A stretch of 64,000 nucleotides of DNA from Macrocystis pyrifera (lineage: Eukaryota > Sar > Phaeophyceae > Laminariales > Laminariaceae), in the NCBI GenBank assembly GCA_031763025.1, contig JASSKH010000041.1:1488001-1552000 (forward strand). Direction: 5' to 3'. Both the position numbers and the translations under genes were made by a program. Positions 48,119-61,900 of this stretch are shown piece by piece. Under the pieces are notes generated by a model. The model was given only the letters and a program-made list of their open reading frames with translations, did not search any database and was not told the origin of the DNA. How positions within the stretch are numbered: position 1 is the stretch's first letter; each line of letters starts with the position of its first letter.

Positions 48119-49108
48119 GTTCCCAGCGTGCGTGGTACAAAAAAAAAAAAAAAAAACTATAAAACAATTTTCGTATGTCATCTAATGATCTGAATGACAA
48201 AAGCCCGTGCCCTCCGCACGAGCGATACACCGCCAATTTTCTACACCACCCTCGTGCTGGCACCTTCCCTTTATCGAAATGGCACACATTTTTGTTCCCC
48301 TCCCCTTCTCTAAATAAGCGCCAAAAGATAAAAAGAACGACAGAAAAAAAAAGCACACACAAGACAGCCGAAAGTACGCAGCACGCACTCCTCGTGGCCC
48401 GAAAAAAACAAACCAAACCGCGGCCTGCTCGCGGATCAGAGCGAAAGCTAAAATGATGAAAATACTCCTCGCAGCTGAATGACCATACCCCTCCCGCGAC
48501 CCGCCCGTACCACGTGATAGCCGGCCAGATCCTACCTGCCGGTTACATCGTTGCACCCTCTATTGAAACAAAAGAAAACCGCTTCCAAACCGAGCCGCGG
48601 CTACAATAGTGCAAAAAAAATCAAAAGGGGGTGTAATATGCAATGTCTCCCCCCCTACCTCTCGCCCGCTGCTGCCTCCCCCCCCCCCTGCCCCCCCCCG
48701 CTGGCTCTCTCACGCCTCTAGTTCGTACAACCAAAACCGAACCCCCCCCTCCCCTTTCTCATCGCTCCTCACCCTCCATCTTTCTCAAGAGAAAGGACGC
48801 GATAAACACCCGGCGCTCTCTTCTTCACATGTAGCGCACGACTGTACGAAAATGTCTGCTTTACCCGACAGAAGCACAAGAGGAACACACCCCCCCTCCC
48901 CCAACCCGCCTCCCTCCATCCCAACTCCCACCCCTCTCGCGAAGACCGAGAAGAAAAGGCACCCACTCACCAAACCCACCCAACAACCTCCCTCCACCCA
49001 ATTTCCAAATCTCTCACCAAAAGTCCAAGAGCCACGCAACAGACCTCCTCGACCTTATTTCCACCCGCCTCACCAAGTCCAAGAGCCAAATCGGTAACCC
49101 TGTCAACC

Positions 49109-49632
49109 TTACGTAGACCCAGCCGCTACAGCGCCGGCTCCCTCGTCATCAGACGGCAACAGACCAACAGCGTGGGCCACCCTCTCGAATAGTGAATAAT
49201 CGTGACCCTCCTTCTCCTCTTCCTCCGCCGCGGCCGCCGCCGCCGCGGCAGCCTCCGCCTTAGCGCCACGCTCGGCGTCGAAAGGAGGCGGAGGCCCCAA
49301 CCCATCACCAGCCGAACCTGCCGCCGCCGCCACCGCCGCGTCAAGTCCACCCGCCGAGCCAGTAGGAGTCTTGACACCCACACCCCCCTCCTCCCCTTCC
49401 TCGGTGTTATTGTCGGCGCCGAAGAGCATCGAGATAAGGACGTTACCACCACTCTTCTCGCCCGTCGCATCGCCCGCAGCAGACCCCTTTTCAGAGGCAG
49501 CATCACCATCACCCCCACCCTCCGCCTTTGGAGTGAACGACGCGGCGGAGCCAGACATGGTGAGGGTCGATTGCTCGCCGGCGGCAGCAGGGCCAGCGTC
49601 TCCCGAGGAGGTGCCCGCTGCAGGCGGCGGTG
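49109..49632 (-). CDS. Modular gene terminal exon 17
   Basis: 524 bases including TAA. Contains GGNVLISMLFGADNNTEEGE, a poly-Ala/Glu stretch, HDYSLFERVAHAVGLLPSDD and ends AVAAGST. Acceptor CTTGTTCTCCAG. An alternative donor (GTAAGG) overlaps the stop but is out of the usual phase. Confidence 0.75.
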
Positions 49633-50627
49633 CTGGAGAACAAGCAAGGGAAGCAGCGATTAGAGAAACAAAAAGTGTCAGTCGGGGTGGGTTGGTGGGT
49701 AGGTTGGCGGCGGCGGGCGGGGGGGGGGGGGGGAGGGAGGGAAGAGAAGAGTTGAGTGACAAAAAAACTGCGCACGCATTAATACAAAACGTTGTCGAGA
49801 TATCGGCAAACAAACACGCCTTATTGACTACCTTGAGCTACTACAGTAGCACGTACAAATACAAAGGCTGCCTTCTATCTGTACCTATTATACATGATGT
49901 GGTAGCTGGAGCCCTCCCTCCCCCTCTCTCCCCCCAGCAGGCTACCACGAAACACGCAACCCTCCTCTAAGGGGGCAGAGTAAAACCAATCGAACGATAG
50001 GCGGACTCCCGCCCGCGCGCGCGCTTCAATAAAGCGCGGTGTCTTGTTTACTGCCACCACAGTAGACTACGACAGTAGACTACTGCTGCATAATAGGCTA
50101 CTGCTACAGCTTACATTAAGCAGCGCCATACTGCTACTGCTGTAGCAGTGGTTAAACTCGTACTCCAGTACTACTACTACCTCTTACCCTCATCCCCCTC
50201 CTGCTGGTTGTCGCGGGCCTCGCCCCCTCCGAACAAGAAGCTCAACACGCCGCTCGGTTTCTTGGCCGAGTCTGCCAGAGGACACATTCGCCGTCGGTGC
50301 CGAGCAAACGAAGAGCGGTCGGTTACTTATTTGGGAACCCCTAAAAGCTGCTGCACCCTCCTGCTTGTGGCGGACGACCTACTCTACTGCACATGGCACT
50401 TCAGTACTGTAGTGCGTCATCACTAATGCAGCAAGTAGAACGGGCAAGCAGAACGACGGATATCATGCGACAGTCAACAGCAACGGCAGCACCAGTACCC
50501 ACACGGACAAATCGGACACACGGAGAGAGCCCACGACCGACACACCGAGTCGAGTGTCCGCGACCGCAAACCGCAGCGCGTGTAAATACGCACACACGCT
50601 AACACACACCTGTGTGCTCGTCGTCGT

Positions 50628-50666
<39 letters not shown>

Positions 50667-53600
50667 CAGCAGCATCTTTGTCAACCGAAGCGTCAGCCGC
50701 CGCCGCTTCCTCGCTCCCGTCGACAGGCACGCCGGCGGCGTCAAGGGCGGCCGCCAGCTGCTTCTGGAAGTCCATCCCTCCGCCCCAGCCTTCTGGACGT
50801 TCCATTCGCACGAAACACGGGGGGGAGGAGGCGCGAAACCGTTTCAATACACGAGAAAAAACAAAACAAAACAGCCAGCCAGCCATCCAGCAGGGGAAAA
50901 AAAAAAAAACAAAAAAGAATTCGTTCATACCCCACTACCATTTTCGCTACCCAGACATGGGAGGGTTTTTATTTACTAAGAGTAACATCAAGAATAAGCT
51001 AAATAAATCGCTGTACCTGGTGAATCGTTTTTAGTGTGACTCGTAGATATACCACCCCACATATATACCTGGTATTACGGGGGACCATAGCAAACAGGAC
51101 CTAATATTGTTAGTAAAAATGCCTAAATATGTACGTTTTTATGTATGCCATAGGTCCTGTTAACTATAGACCCCCGTAATAGTTTGTATTTCCTCATGAC
51201 CTGGGGGCGGGGGGTTGGTGTCGTTTTTTATTTCGTCGTTTTCCCCTGGGGCCAGCGGGGCCGAAAAGCCACAAAAAAACGGCGGAGCAACCATTGAAGG
51301 CCGAAAAGCCACAAAAAAACGGCGGAGCAACCATTGAAGGCAACCAACATACCAACACTCATAACCTACGAGTAGCTCGAAACCGCATCGACGACAATAA
51401 ACTGATACATGCCCGTTCGTCACAATACTTCTTCCGCACCTAGCGGAGCAACCCATCGACCAATCAACCGACCAGCCAATCACCCGCCCACCCGCCCGCC
51501 CGCCCAACCAGTGTTGGGTGTCGATATCGAAATCGAATTATTGATAGATACGATACCGACCACAGCAAGAAAACTAACCGAGACGACATCGATGAACAAA
51601 AAAAAAAAAAACTATCCATACGATACCGATAAACAAAAAACTACGTAGTCGACACGTGCGATCTCTCCATGTCCGAGAAATCTTGAAATATTTCATTCAA
51701 TCTCTGTAAAACAAAAAAAACACGAGGATGTATACTGAGGGCAAAACACGTTCGAGAGGATACAGAAAAAAACAACAAAAAATCAACACTATATCCAACA
51801 CTCAAGAACAACAAACCCAACAAATAACCGCATCGACGACAAACAAGAGGACAACCACCCACACGACCCGTTTCGTGCGAAACAACATTTGGAAGAACAA
51901 TACCAACGTCCGCCGCACCTGCGTCCGTGCCCACGTCGACACCTGCCGCGTCCACGCCAACAGAGCCGCCTACCCCTCCCGCCGCCGGCGCCGACAAGTC
52001 GGGACTGATAGAAGGGGACCCGGGCGTGCCCGCGTTGACACCAGGAATGTCAGCCGGAGCAGTCTCCACATCGACGACAACTCCCCTTCCTTCTCCTCCG
52101 ACACCAATCGCGGAAGCGGTACCGGCGGCGCCACTCTCATCGTCGTCCACGGCTCCCAGAGCCGCTCCGAAGGCAGCCGACAGTCTCGAGGAGTCCAGCT
52201 GCACCTCCGAAGAAGAAGCGCTGGTCGGCATCGCCGCGTCGGGAAGAGACCCCGCGCCTGGTGAAGATGTAGTGCCCACCGCCGGCGGGCCCGCGCAACT
52301 AACCTCGGCACTCCCGCCTAAGACGTTAACGGTTACAGGCGGGGAAACGAAACGAAACGAAACGTCGGGTGATGGTGTGTCGCATGATAGGTACATGGTA
52401 TATTCGTAGGCGTTCCAAGCCGTGCGTGCGTTTTTTACGTTACGATGCGTCGTGTGTCGTGCACGGGGGTGTCGTGGGAAAGGGGAGGAAAGGAATGAGC
52501 AAACGCGGCAGGGTGAAGAGGCAACATCTTACCACTGCTGTACGTCTGCCTGCTGCCTTTTGGACACAACTCTTGCAAACCCGTGGGTTGACAATTTTAC
52601 GTGGCTCTTGGTGTATAACTTGTGCTAAGCGTGGCGGCACTATCGCCGCGAGTCTCGTTTTTGATTACCCACCGATACAAGTATATCACGTACGGGAAAA
52701 CAACGCGTAAAAAAGGGAGGAAACAAAACAAAGATTGCAAAAAAAGGTGAGAAAAAAATGTGGCCCCCTGATGTGCAGCAGGCGAAACAAACACCCCGAG
52801 CTCAAACGAGACACCATCCTGGGCTTCAACAAAGGGAGCTTTAGGTCTTCGTAAGAATACGGGAACGCTCCTTACCTTTCCGCGCAGAGTGAGTGGTATA
52901 GGCAGAGAAATAAAACAAAAAACGAGCAAAAAAAAAAGCACTACAGGACACAACTTGTATCGGCAGAGAAAACACACACAAAAAAAAAAAAAAACTTTCG
53001 GATGCAGGGCAAAACTCAGATGGTGGATGTGGTGGATGGTGGATGGATGTGCGGATGTTCGATGGATGGATGTTGCATTTTGTGGATGGTGAATGTTGGA
53101 TGTGGATATATATATACGGACGATGGATCACAGCAGCCTGTGGCGAAGAAAGAAGGAACAAAAAAAACTCTCCAACTAAAGAAAGGGAACGCAGATGGCG
53201 GGTGTGGTGGATGGTGTGCACATGAATGGTGGACGTGTGAGCGGGTGTGAAATTTGGATGCCGCCGGTGAACGGACGGATGGGGTGGTGGAAGTCGACGG
53301 ACGATGATCACCGGCTCCCTTCCTTCACCCGCCGTCACCAGCCAGCCCGCCAAGGTAACAAGCGTGCAGACGATAACAAGAAAAAAAAAGTCAGCACGTA
53401 CACATCTACTCCGAAATAAATAGTAGAGAGTAACAGCACTAAATCTCACCGTCGATAGCCCCTGGTGCAACCGAAGTCCTCAACCCCTCCAGGGAAACGC
53501 CTTCCACGCCAAGCGCGGCCATCGCGCCGGCCTCCCCCTGACCGTCGGGCGCACCCGCACCGTACTCCCCAGTCGACGAGAACTGGAAAGAGGGGGCTTC

Positions 53601-55869
53601 GAACGACCCGGCCGAAGCTTCCAGAGACGGAGCGGTAGAAGAAGTAGCGTCTCCTGGGGGTGAAGGATACGATCGAAGGAGCGTAGTTGTTGCGGTGTCA
53701 GTGGTCGGGAGATGCGGGATGCCGGGAGGGGGGGGGGGGGGGGGGGGGGGGAGGCTAGATGCAGAGGCATTATTCCACGTCCACTCACAAAACATTGTTT
53801 TTGGCGAAAATTACTCTGCAGCAAGAACACGACGATTTTCCCCGAAAGGGGTTTCGCTCATTTTCACGCCCTTTTCCATGTCGCGCACGGTTTCAACACA
53901 AAACGAAAAAACACACACAACACACTACACGCGCGCCGATCTGTCGGGCAAGTCTCATTAAAACGAATCGTCGCCTGCGTTCCATACCTGAGGCCAAATA
54001 TGTGCGCCTATCTACAGAGCAAAGTCTCAAAAAAAAATAAAACAAAAACTTCACCTGCGCTCGAAACCCTGACGCCTTCACCCGCGGACGGAAGGGGCGC
54101 AGGCATCTCCACCTCTCCGGGTTCTTCGCCGGCCTCCGGAATGGAAACCTCGACGTCCAGCGTCGAGTCCGCCTTCGCGGACATCGCGGCAGCAGACGAA
54201 GCTAGCGTTCCGGCCAACTCCGCGCCGCCAACCCCCCCCCCCTGCGGTCACGGTAGGCGCATCGATCGACGCAGATGCCGCCGGGGAAGGCACGCCGGCG
54301 ACGGGAGAAAAGGAAGTGCCCGCGAGAGAAGACGTCTTAGGCGACTTCGGAGAGCTCTGCGACATGGCACAGAGTCAGCGGGGGGAGGAGGAAAGGGGAG
54401 GAGGAGGGAGAAGGCGGGAAGAAGAGGGGGGTAGCGAGGCAAGGGAGGGAGGGGGAGAAGGGGTTGGGACGCCTGTGACAACGGGAACAACAAACGAGAC
54501 CGCAGCACCCCCACGCGAAACGATGGCGCCCTAAAACAAGACACCGAAACACGAAAACTAAATTTGACACACGACACGAAATTGGAACGTGCAAGTGTGG
54601 TGAGCTCAAGCTTTATTTTTACCAATCTGCCGGAGGATAATTTTTTAAAAAAAAATAAAAAAATCGTAACACGCTACCGGAAAAAATGGCGGGACGCTCT
54701 CGGGCAACTGCTGCAGCATACCGAAACAAGAAAGACAACGCAATACCAAGCGACACAGACCACCACCATCACCACCACAACATCAACAACAGCAACGCCA
54801 CAAACACCAACAACAACAACACCGCTATTACGGGGGACCATAGTAAATAGGACCACGTATTGTTAGTACAAAATAGGCAAGTATATAGTGTTTTATGTAT
54901 ACCGTAGGTCCTATTAACTATGGACCTCCGTAATACCAGCTCACCAGTCTCTTGCTCAAGAAACGGCCGAACTTGAACACCTTGTTTCCCCTTTTCTTGC
55001 CGGAGCTGGTTGGCGTCTCCACCGGCGAGGCTAACTCCCCTGCGGCGCCCATCTCGGGCAGCGAGGTGGGCACCTCCCCTCTTTCTTCCACCTCCAAGGT
55101 AGCGGAGGCACCAGCGCCCACACCGGGCACAGTCACACCAGCGCCACCCACGTCCGTCCCGACCTGGGGGCCTGTCGGAGTGGGAGAGCGAAAGAACGAT
55201 CGATGTCGCGGGGGGAGGGGGAAAGGGAGGGAGGGAGGAAGGGAGGGAGAGAGGCACGGAGGGAGAGAAGGACGGAGGGGGGGGAGGGAGGGAACGAGGG
55301 AGGGAACGAGGGATGGAGAGACGGACGGAGGGAGGGAAGGAAGGAGGGGAGATATAAGGTTGGGCCCGCTCTTACGCCAGCGCGCACGTACGGCATACAC
55401 ATACAGGAATGCTAGACGGTGCTGCCATGAAACCAGCGCAACAGCTAAAATCGCGTGCTGTTATCTTTCGTGCCCAAAAACCCAACTGCATGCGGGAACG
55501 CTACCCTGCACGGAATCAGATACATACATATACATACACATATCAGTCACAAGTCAAAGGGAAACAACCCTCAGGAAGTATATACCAACAAGCAAAGAAG
55601 CACGCTAGACCCACCGGCGGGGACAGAAGGCAAGGAGGCATCCACGTCCAGCCCGGCGGGCGCAGACGCGGTCAAGTCCACGTCCCTAGAAGGAAGGTCG
55701 AGGCTCGCACTCGGCACGTCGCCGGGCACGACAACTCCAGAAGCCTGGCATGGAAGAGAGCCACGATTACCAGGGAAACACCAGGAAAGCACACGGCGAA
55801 AAACGTTGGGAGGTTGAGGGTGGAAAGTGAGGTTCATGGAGGGCGGGCGGGCGGGGAGGGGTCAGGGGT

Positions 55870-55911
<42 letters not shown>

Positions 55912-58900
55912 AAGGACCCAGCCCCCGCCGCCCAAATCAAAACTAAAAACGACACAAAAAACGAAAAGAAGAAAAAAAGGTGAACACAAAATCCATCCAA
56001 CGTCCGCCTCAAAAGCTTGTGACCACGGAGTTGGTAGCTCTCTCGAGGGCGAAGAACCAGCACGAGAAACCGGGTGTGCTGGAATTCGACTATTACGGGG
56101 GACCATAGTAAATAGGACCAAATGTTGTCAGTAAAAAAGGGAAAAATATATAGATTTTTTTGTGTTACCGTAGGTCCTATTTACTATGGCCCCCCGTAAC
56201 AGCAGAAAGAACGGTTCAAGTCTTTATAATTGCACTCTAATTTCGAGTATTTTGCCCCCAAAAACGGAGGTACCTGGTACAGTTTTAAAAGGGTTGGCGT
56301 GTAAACACACACACAATCACGACTCCGCAAATAAAAAAATGCCTCGTACAAACCAACCAGTCGAACCAGTCGAACCAAGCAGATCGTACTTCCTCCCTTC
56401 CTCCCGAGAGTCAACGCAACGCGATACACAATACCTCGCACCCATAAATGAAATGAACCGATCGATGAGACCCCCGTCCCTCCCAAGCTAACTCAACCCA
56501 ACGAAAACAAAAAAAATAAAACAACGCAAACACGCGCCCCTCCCTGCCCCTCCTTGACGACACCACGTACCTCTTCTTCCGCCTTTTCGGCGTCGGAATC
56601 GGCGTCCAAGCCGAGAGTTTCGGCGACATCTTCGACGATATCTCCGACGCGCGCGACCAGGTTCGACAGGAAAGAAGACCGGCCGCCCTCAACTACAGGA
56701 GCGTCTGGCGCGGCCACGTCCGCGTCCACGGAGCCAGACTGCACGTTCACAGAGCCAGAGGGCACGTCCACGTCGATGGAGGGGGCCGAAACGCCTCCGC
56801 TGACAGCCGGCACTTCGGGGCCCTTGAGGCCGCCTTCCGCTCCTGTACATGTGGGCAGGCAGGTGGGCCGGCAGGCACGTGGTGAAATGTCAACGTCGAC
56901 GGGAGTTGCATCCATCCGTCAACATCAAGCAGACGGTGCAATTCACCAACCTCAAGTGGACGGTGCACCACCCAAAACCGCGATGAAAGGTGTATAAAAA
57001 AAAACAGCAAAGTGGGCAGACTTCAAACATGCACTCATTTAGGTGATCACGGCGGGGCGAAGGGCAGAGGCGACAACACACCACTACCACAGCAGTAGAC
57101 TACATCCCTCACGTCTTGTGCTTGATCAACTTCGTGTGCGTATCTGTGGTCAGCCTTCCAACTGAAAAAAACAGGCACTATTAATAGAGAAAACATCGCA
57201 CACACCCGGACACCTGAGACAGACAGAGAATTGATTCCCACTTGATCTAGATATTTCGGCGGCAGACATATTCCTGATCTGTATCATCTGTATCATCTGT
57301 GTGACTCATGTTGCCGCGTGAGAGCCGCATGATCTGCATGATCTAGTAGGACAGGCTTCCCGAGTTGGATCTGTCCTCACACAGATCCTGCACAAACTCT
57401 CACAACCGCAGGCACGGAACTACTGTAGACCATCTACTGCAGATAGTGAACCGCCCGAGAGGTGTGATCCATTGACACAAGACCTGTCGGTGACTCAAGC
57501 GCGCCACCCTCCACAGGCGGCGGCTCAAGAACCGGGTTAAAATTCGTCAACAAACCTACCTCACCGGGAACACTCAACATTTCGAGGTCTACGTGTACCA
57601 ACATAGACTGCAGCTAAACGGAAATGCTCCAAGGACGACCTACCGGGTAAGTCCGTAGAAGCCGGAGCGACAGACACGTCCGCCCCCGCGGCGCCAGATG
57701 CGTCGACTTCCGGAACCTGCAAACACACACAAGACGACCATTCAAGAAAAAGAGAGGGATCAATAAAACGCTGCGTTGGGAGCCTGGAAGGAAGCGCCTG
57801 CTTTTTTTTTTCACGCTAATAATCGATCAATAAAACAACACTCAACAAAAAAAAGAAAAAAAAAAAAAAAAAAAAAACAAGGCAAAAAAAAAAAAAAAAA
57901 AAAACAGGCAGAAAGGTGACGCGACGCCCCTCTCCCACAAAAAAAAAAAAACGGACGGCAAACAGGAGTGACGAATTCAAACGGCACGCATCTGCAGAGT
58001 GCCACTATGCCCGACGTAGGGGAAACACCTCGCTATTGCGTGCCACTGTGTCCAGAATCACAACGACCGTGTTCTTCAATATGAATGTACAAGCGATAAT
58101 TATATTTTCGGGCTGGTGTATTACAACAGACGAGGCGCGGCTGGCGTCAAGCGACCAGCAAAACGATGCCACACATATACACGCATCATAGCCGCTGCGG
58201 AAACCCGGCGGGGTCTTTCGCGTCGAACCGCGCACGCATGGCCTGACCCACCCACCTCCAGCTTCCCCTTGTTCGAGCCGAACACCCTGCCGAACAGGCT
58301 CTTCTTCGGCTTCTTCCATTCCCCAGTCGGCACGCCCGGACCCTCCACCTCGACATCGTCAACCTCAGCCCCGACGTCCGCCGACAGATCCCCGACAGCC
58401 CCCTTCACGCCCTCCACGGCACCGGACACGGACGGCGCGGACATGTCCACCCCCTCTGCAGAAGGCGGCAGCGACCCGCTCGCGTCCACGCCACCGGAGG
58501 GCAGGTCGGCAGACAAGCCGACGCCGGGAGCGCTCCCGCTCGGCGCCTCCAGGCTCGCGTCAGCAGAGGGCACCTCCCCAGAAATTCCTCCTTCGACCGA
58601 AGGCATGCCAGGCGCCTTGCACGTCACATCCGCCGAGGCAGCGGACGGCACGTCCACGTCGTCTACAGACCCGGAAGGCATCGAAACGTCTCCGGTGACA
58701 CCCGGCATGGACCCAGATAGGCCGCCACCCACAGAAGGCACTTCGGCCGAAACGCCGCCCTCTCCTACAGATGGGACGTCAAGACCACCCAGGCTCCCTC
58801 CGTCTCCCTCCAGCCCCACCGAGGCAGCCGGCGCCGGTACGTCGATGCCCGTGGAGAGGGCGGATCCCTCAGGGAGAGAGACATCGCCCTCCGGCAGGGA

Positions 58901-61900
58901 CGCAGACGCTCCAACAGCCGGCGCCTGTAAATATATATACATGTAAAAAAACGAGTCGCGTGGTCGCGGGGATTAATCCACCATTTGACAAGCGATCGCA
59001 AAAATAACTTCACATGAAAACGCCACAACACCGCACAAGCCAAGCCAAGCCAAGCACCCAAGTGTCAGGGGAAATAGTAGCTCAAGAAGTACAAGCACCC
59101 GCTATCAATACGCGTAACGCATAATAATCACACCATTGTGCCGAAATAAAACCACCGTGTGCGTACGTCATCAATATTTGGTCCAAATCGTGCTGTATTT
59201 CGAGGCAAACGGTCTTTCTCTTTCGGAACAGAGCGGTATAGAATGCCAGACAAACTGTACCGGCCCTTTTTTGGTATGTGTCACGTACATACGGCAAAAA
59301 AAAGGAGTGCCAAAACACACGTGTCTGCCACACGGGCCCGCGCCACAAAAAAAAAACAAGAAAAAAAAACCAGCAAACCCGTCCAAAACTCCAACCAAGC
59401 AAGCAACCGAGCAAACTATTCAAACTCGTCCGCGCAAGAACTGTGTGACTGACCTCGACCTTCTTGCTCGACGGCATCTTGAACCCAGGCAGACCACCGA
59501 ACCTCCCCTTCTTGGGCTTTTTCACCTCCCCAGACGGCATTTCCGGAACCTTCACCGCAACGTCATCCACCTTTGCTCCGACGTCTGCCGACAGGTCCCC
59601 CCCGGCAGCCGCCTCTGCGCCCTCCACGGCGCCGGACACAGACGGCATGGAGACGTCCACCTCTCCCGAGGGCAACGATCCACTCGCGTCCACGCCGGCC
59701 GACGGCAGGTCGCCGGAGATCTCCCCTCCAACAGACGGAAGGTCGCCGGTCGCTAGAATCATGAAAAACAAACAAAAGGAAAAATAATAAAATAATCGCA
59801 ACCGAAAATGACGTATCATAAGACACAGGGAGGACGAAAAGGGGACGACAAAAAAAGAAGCGTAAATAAAACGACGTACTCCGTACAGTAATAAAATTGC
59901 GCCGCTTCCTTTGTCCGAAAAACACATTGTTAGAGATCCGCGAACCGCCGCCCATATATGCCTAGCCCGGGGCCGAACGCAGCCTTAACCGATCCGCACC
60001 ACATATATACCGTACATCACACGGGTCATAAGATAACACACCCCGCAAGAACGAGTTTCCAAGCTGATTTTCTCGGCAATGGGGAGAGGCAAACTCCAAG
60101 AAATGCGTCTATGGAAAGCGATCTCGACGAGATGTTTCCAAAGCCATCGTGATCGTAGAGTGCACGTACCTCGAGCATGTACATAAGTCGCTCACCTGGC
60201 ACGGCCACCGAGGCGGACAGGAGAGACTCGTCCCCGCTGACGCTGGGCACGTCCACCGAAGCATCCACGTCCGGAACCTGCGGGAATGGACGGGCGCACG
60301 CACAACCATGTTCACGAGAGTCGGGCATTCATATTTCGAAAAAAAAAAAAAGTGACATTCATAAACCCGGTTCGTGAACTGTTTTGCGAGACCAAAGAAA
60401 GTCGCCCGTACATATGGTTCTCGGGTGCAGCTAACGCACTCGCTATTTTAGTCACATTCACGGTTCGCGAGATATTTTGCACACGAGCATCATATTAATA
60501 GTCGCATTTTACGGTCATCATGACAGTAAAAAACCCATTTAAGTCCCTCTTTACACGCACGTTCTTTAGATCAAAATACTCGGAACTAGCGAGGGACATT
60601 TTCTTATTAATGAGCAACAAGGACGACACTCGAAATATGAAATTGAAGTCCACATGTTTCGGGGACAACGCTACGTGAAATCAGAGTTCGACCTAACAAA
60701 GCACTTCACAGGAGTATCACACATAACAGAGAAGTGGTATGGTTTCCGGTGAAAAAATTGCAACCTCCCAGTGAACGTCTTCTATCTAGAAATCGACAGC
60801 GGCACCTAGGACTGCGCACGACAAGACAGCAAGCACGCGATCATCTTGTGTACATACCATCAACTACCATATCTACCGACCTCGAGTTTCGCCTTGCTAC
60901 CCTTCTTGAACATCGACGGGGCCTTGAAGCTGCCGAAGAGCTTCTTCTTTGGCTTCTTTGTGTCACCCGAAGGCATGTCAGGACCAGACAAGCTCGCATC
61001 AACATCGGGACCCTGCAAGGACGGCCGTGATGGGACACAAAAAGGGCGACGGCGTGGGCCCAAGAGCGTCAGAGGGGACAAAAAAAAGAAAACGCTGAGG
61101 CGAGAGTCGATAAACGGGGCTGTACACGTACACGTACACCAGGTACAAGGTTCCCCTTCGAGATCGTGGTATATCGTGCTTGATTTGAAGTCCCGGGGGT
61201 GTCCTAAGCTAAAAAGGGAGTGACATCACAGCAGGCGTTCGCTCCTCGTATGTACGTACCAGCTACTCCTACGTGGCACGGCAAGAACGAACAACATAGA
61301 CATAAAACCTCGCGAAAGCTCAAGAAAAAAAAAGTACGCACCTCGCACCGGGCAAAAAAAAACGAGCAAGTACCACCGACTACGTACGTATAGCCCAAAC
61401 GAGCTTACAGTTGCTGAAGTTTCTGTACGTACATGCCGTCTGCGAAAATAAAAGAAACAAAACGCTCGGCATATATATGTGAGGGAGTTCCAGTACCAAA
61501 ACTCTGCACCTGCAAGGGACTGCACTGCTCCCCCCCCCCTCTCTCTCTCGACTGTTCCCCCTTCTATCTATATCTCTGTCTCTCGTCACTCAAAACATAT
61601 TGACCAAGAGAAAGAAAAACGGTGGAAACTTCTACGGGTCCGTACCAAAGAAATGGAAAAAAAACAAATTACAAAAATCCGGAACGTTTTTCGGACTGAC
61701 CTCCACGTTCACATCCTCGTCGTCGCCCGACAGACCAATCTCGACGGCGGCAGCACCGACAGCCGCCGTCACGCCCGCAGCCAGCCCCGCCCCGAGAGAA
61801 ACGCCACCGCCCTCAACTTCCACGTCTGGCCCGGTCAGCTTAGCGTCAACGGACGGCACATCCCCGGAGATCTCTCCCTCAGCAGAAGGCAAGTCAGGAC

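Noticed and set aside
51927..52409. A 160-codon plus-strand frame
   Set aside because: Antisense shadow of exon 14, low complexity and without splice context.
58116..58946. A 276-codon plus-strand frame opposite exon 7
   Set aside because: Ser/Thr/Pro-rich mirror of a heptad-repeat exon. The minus strand has matching splice sites and phase.
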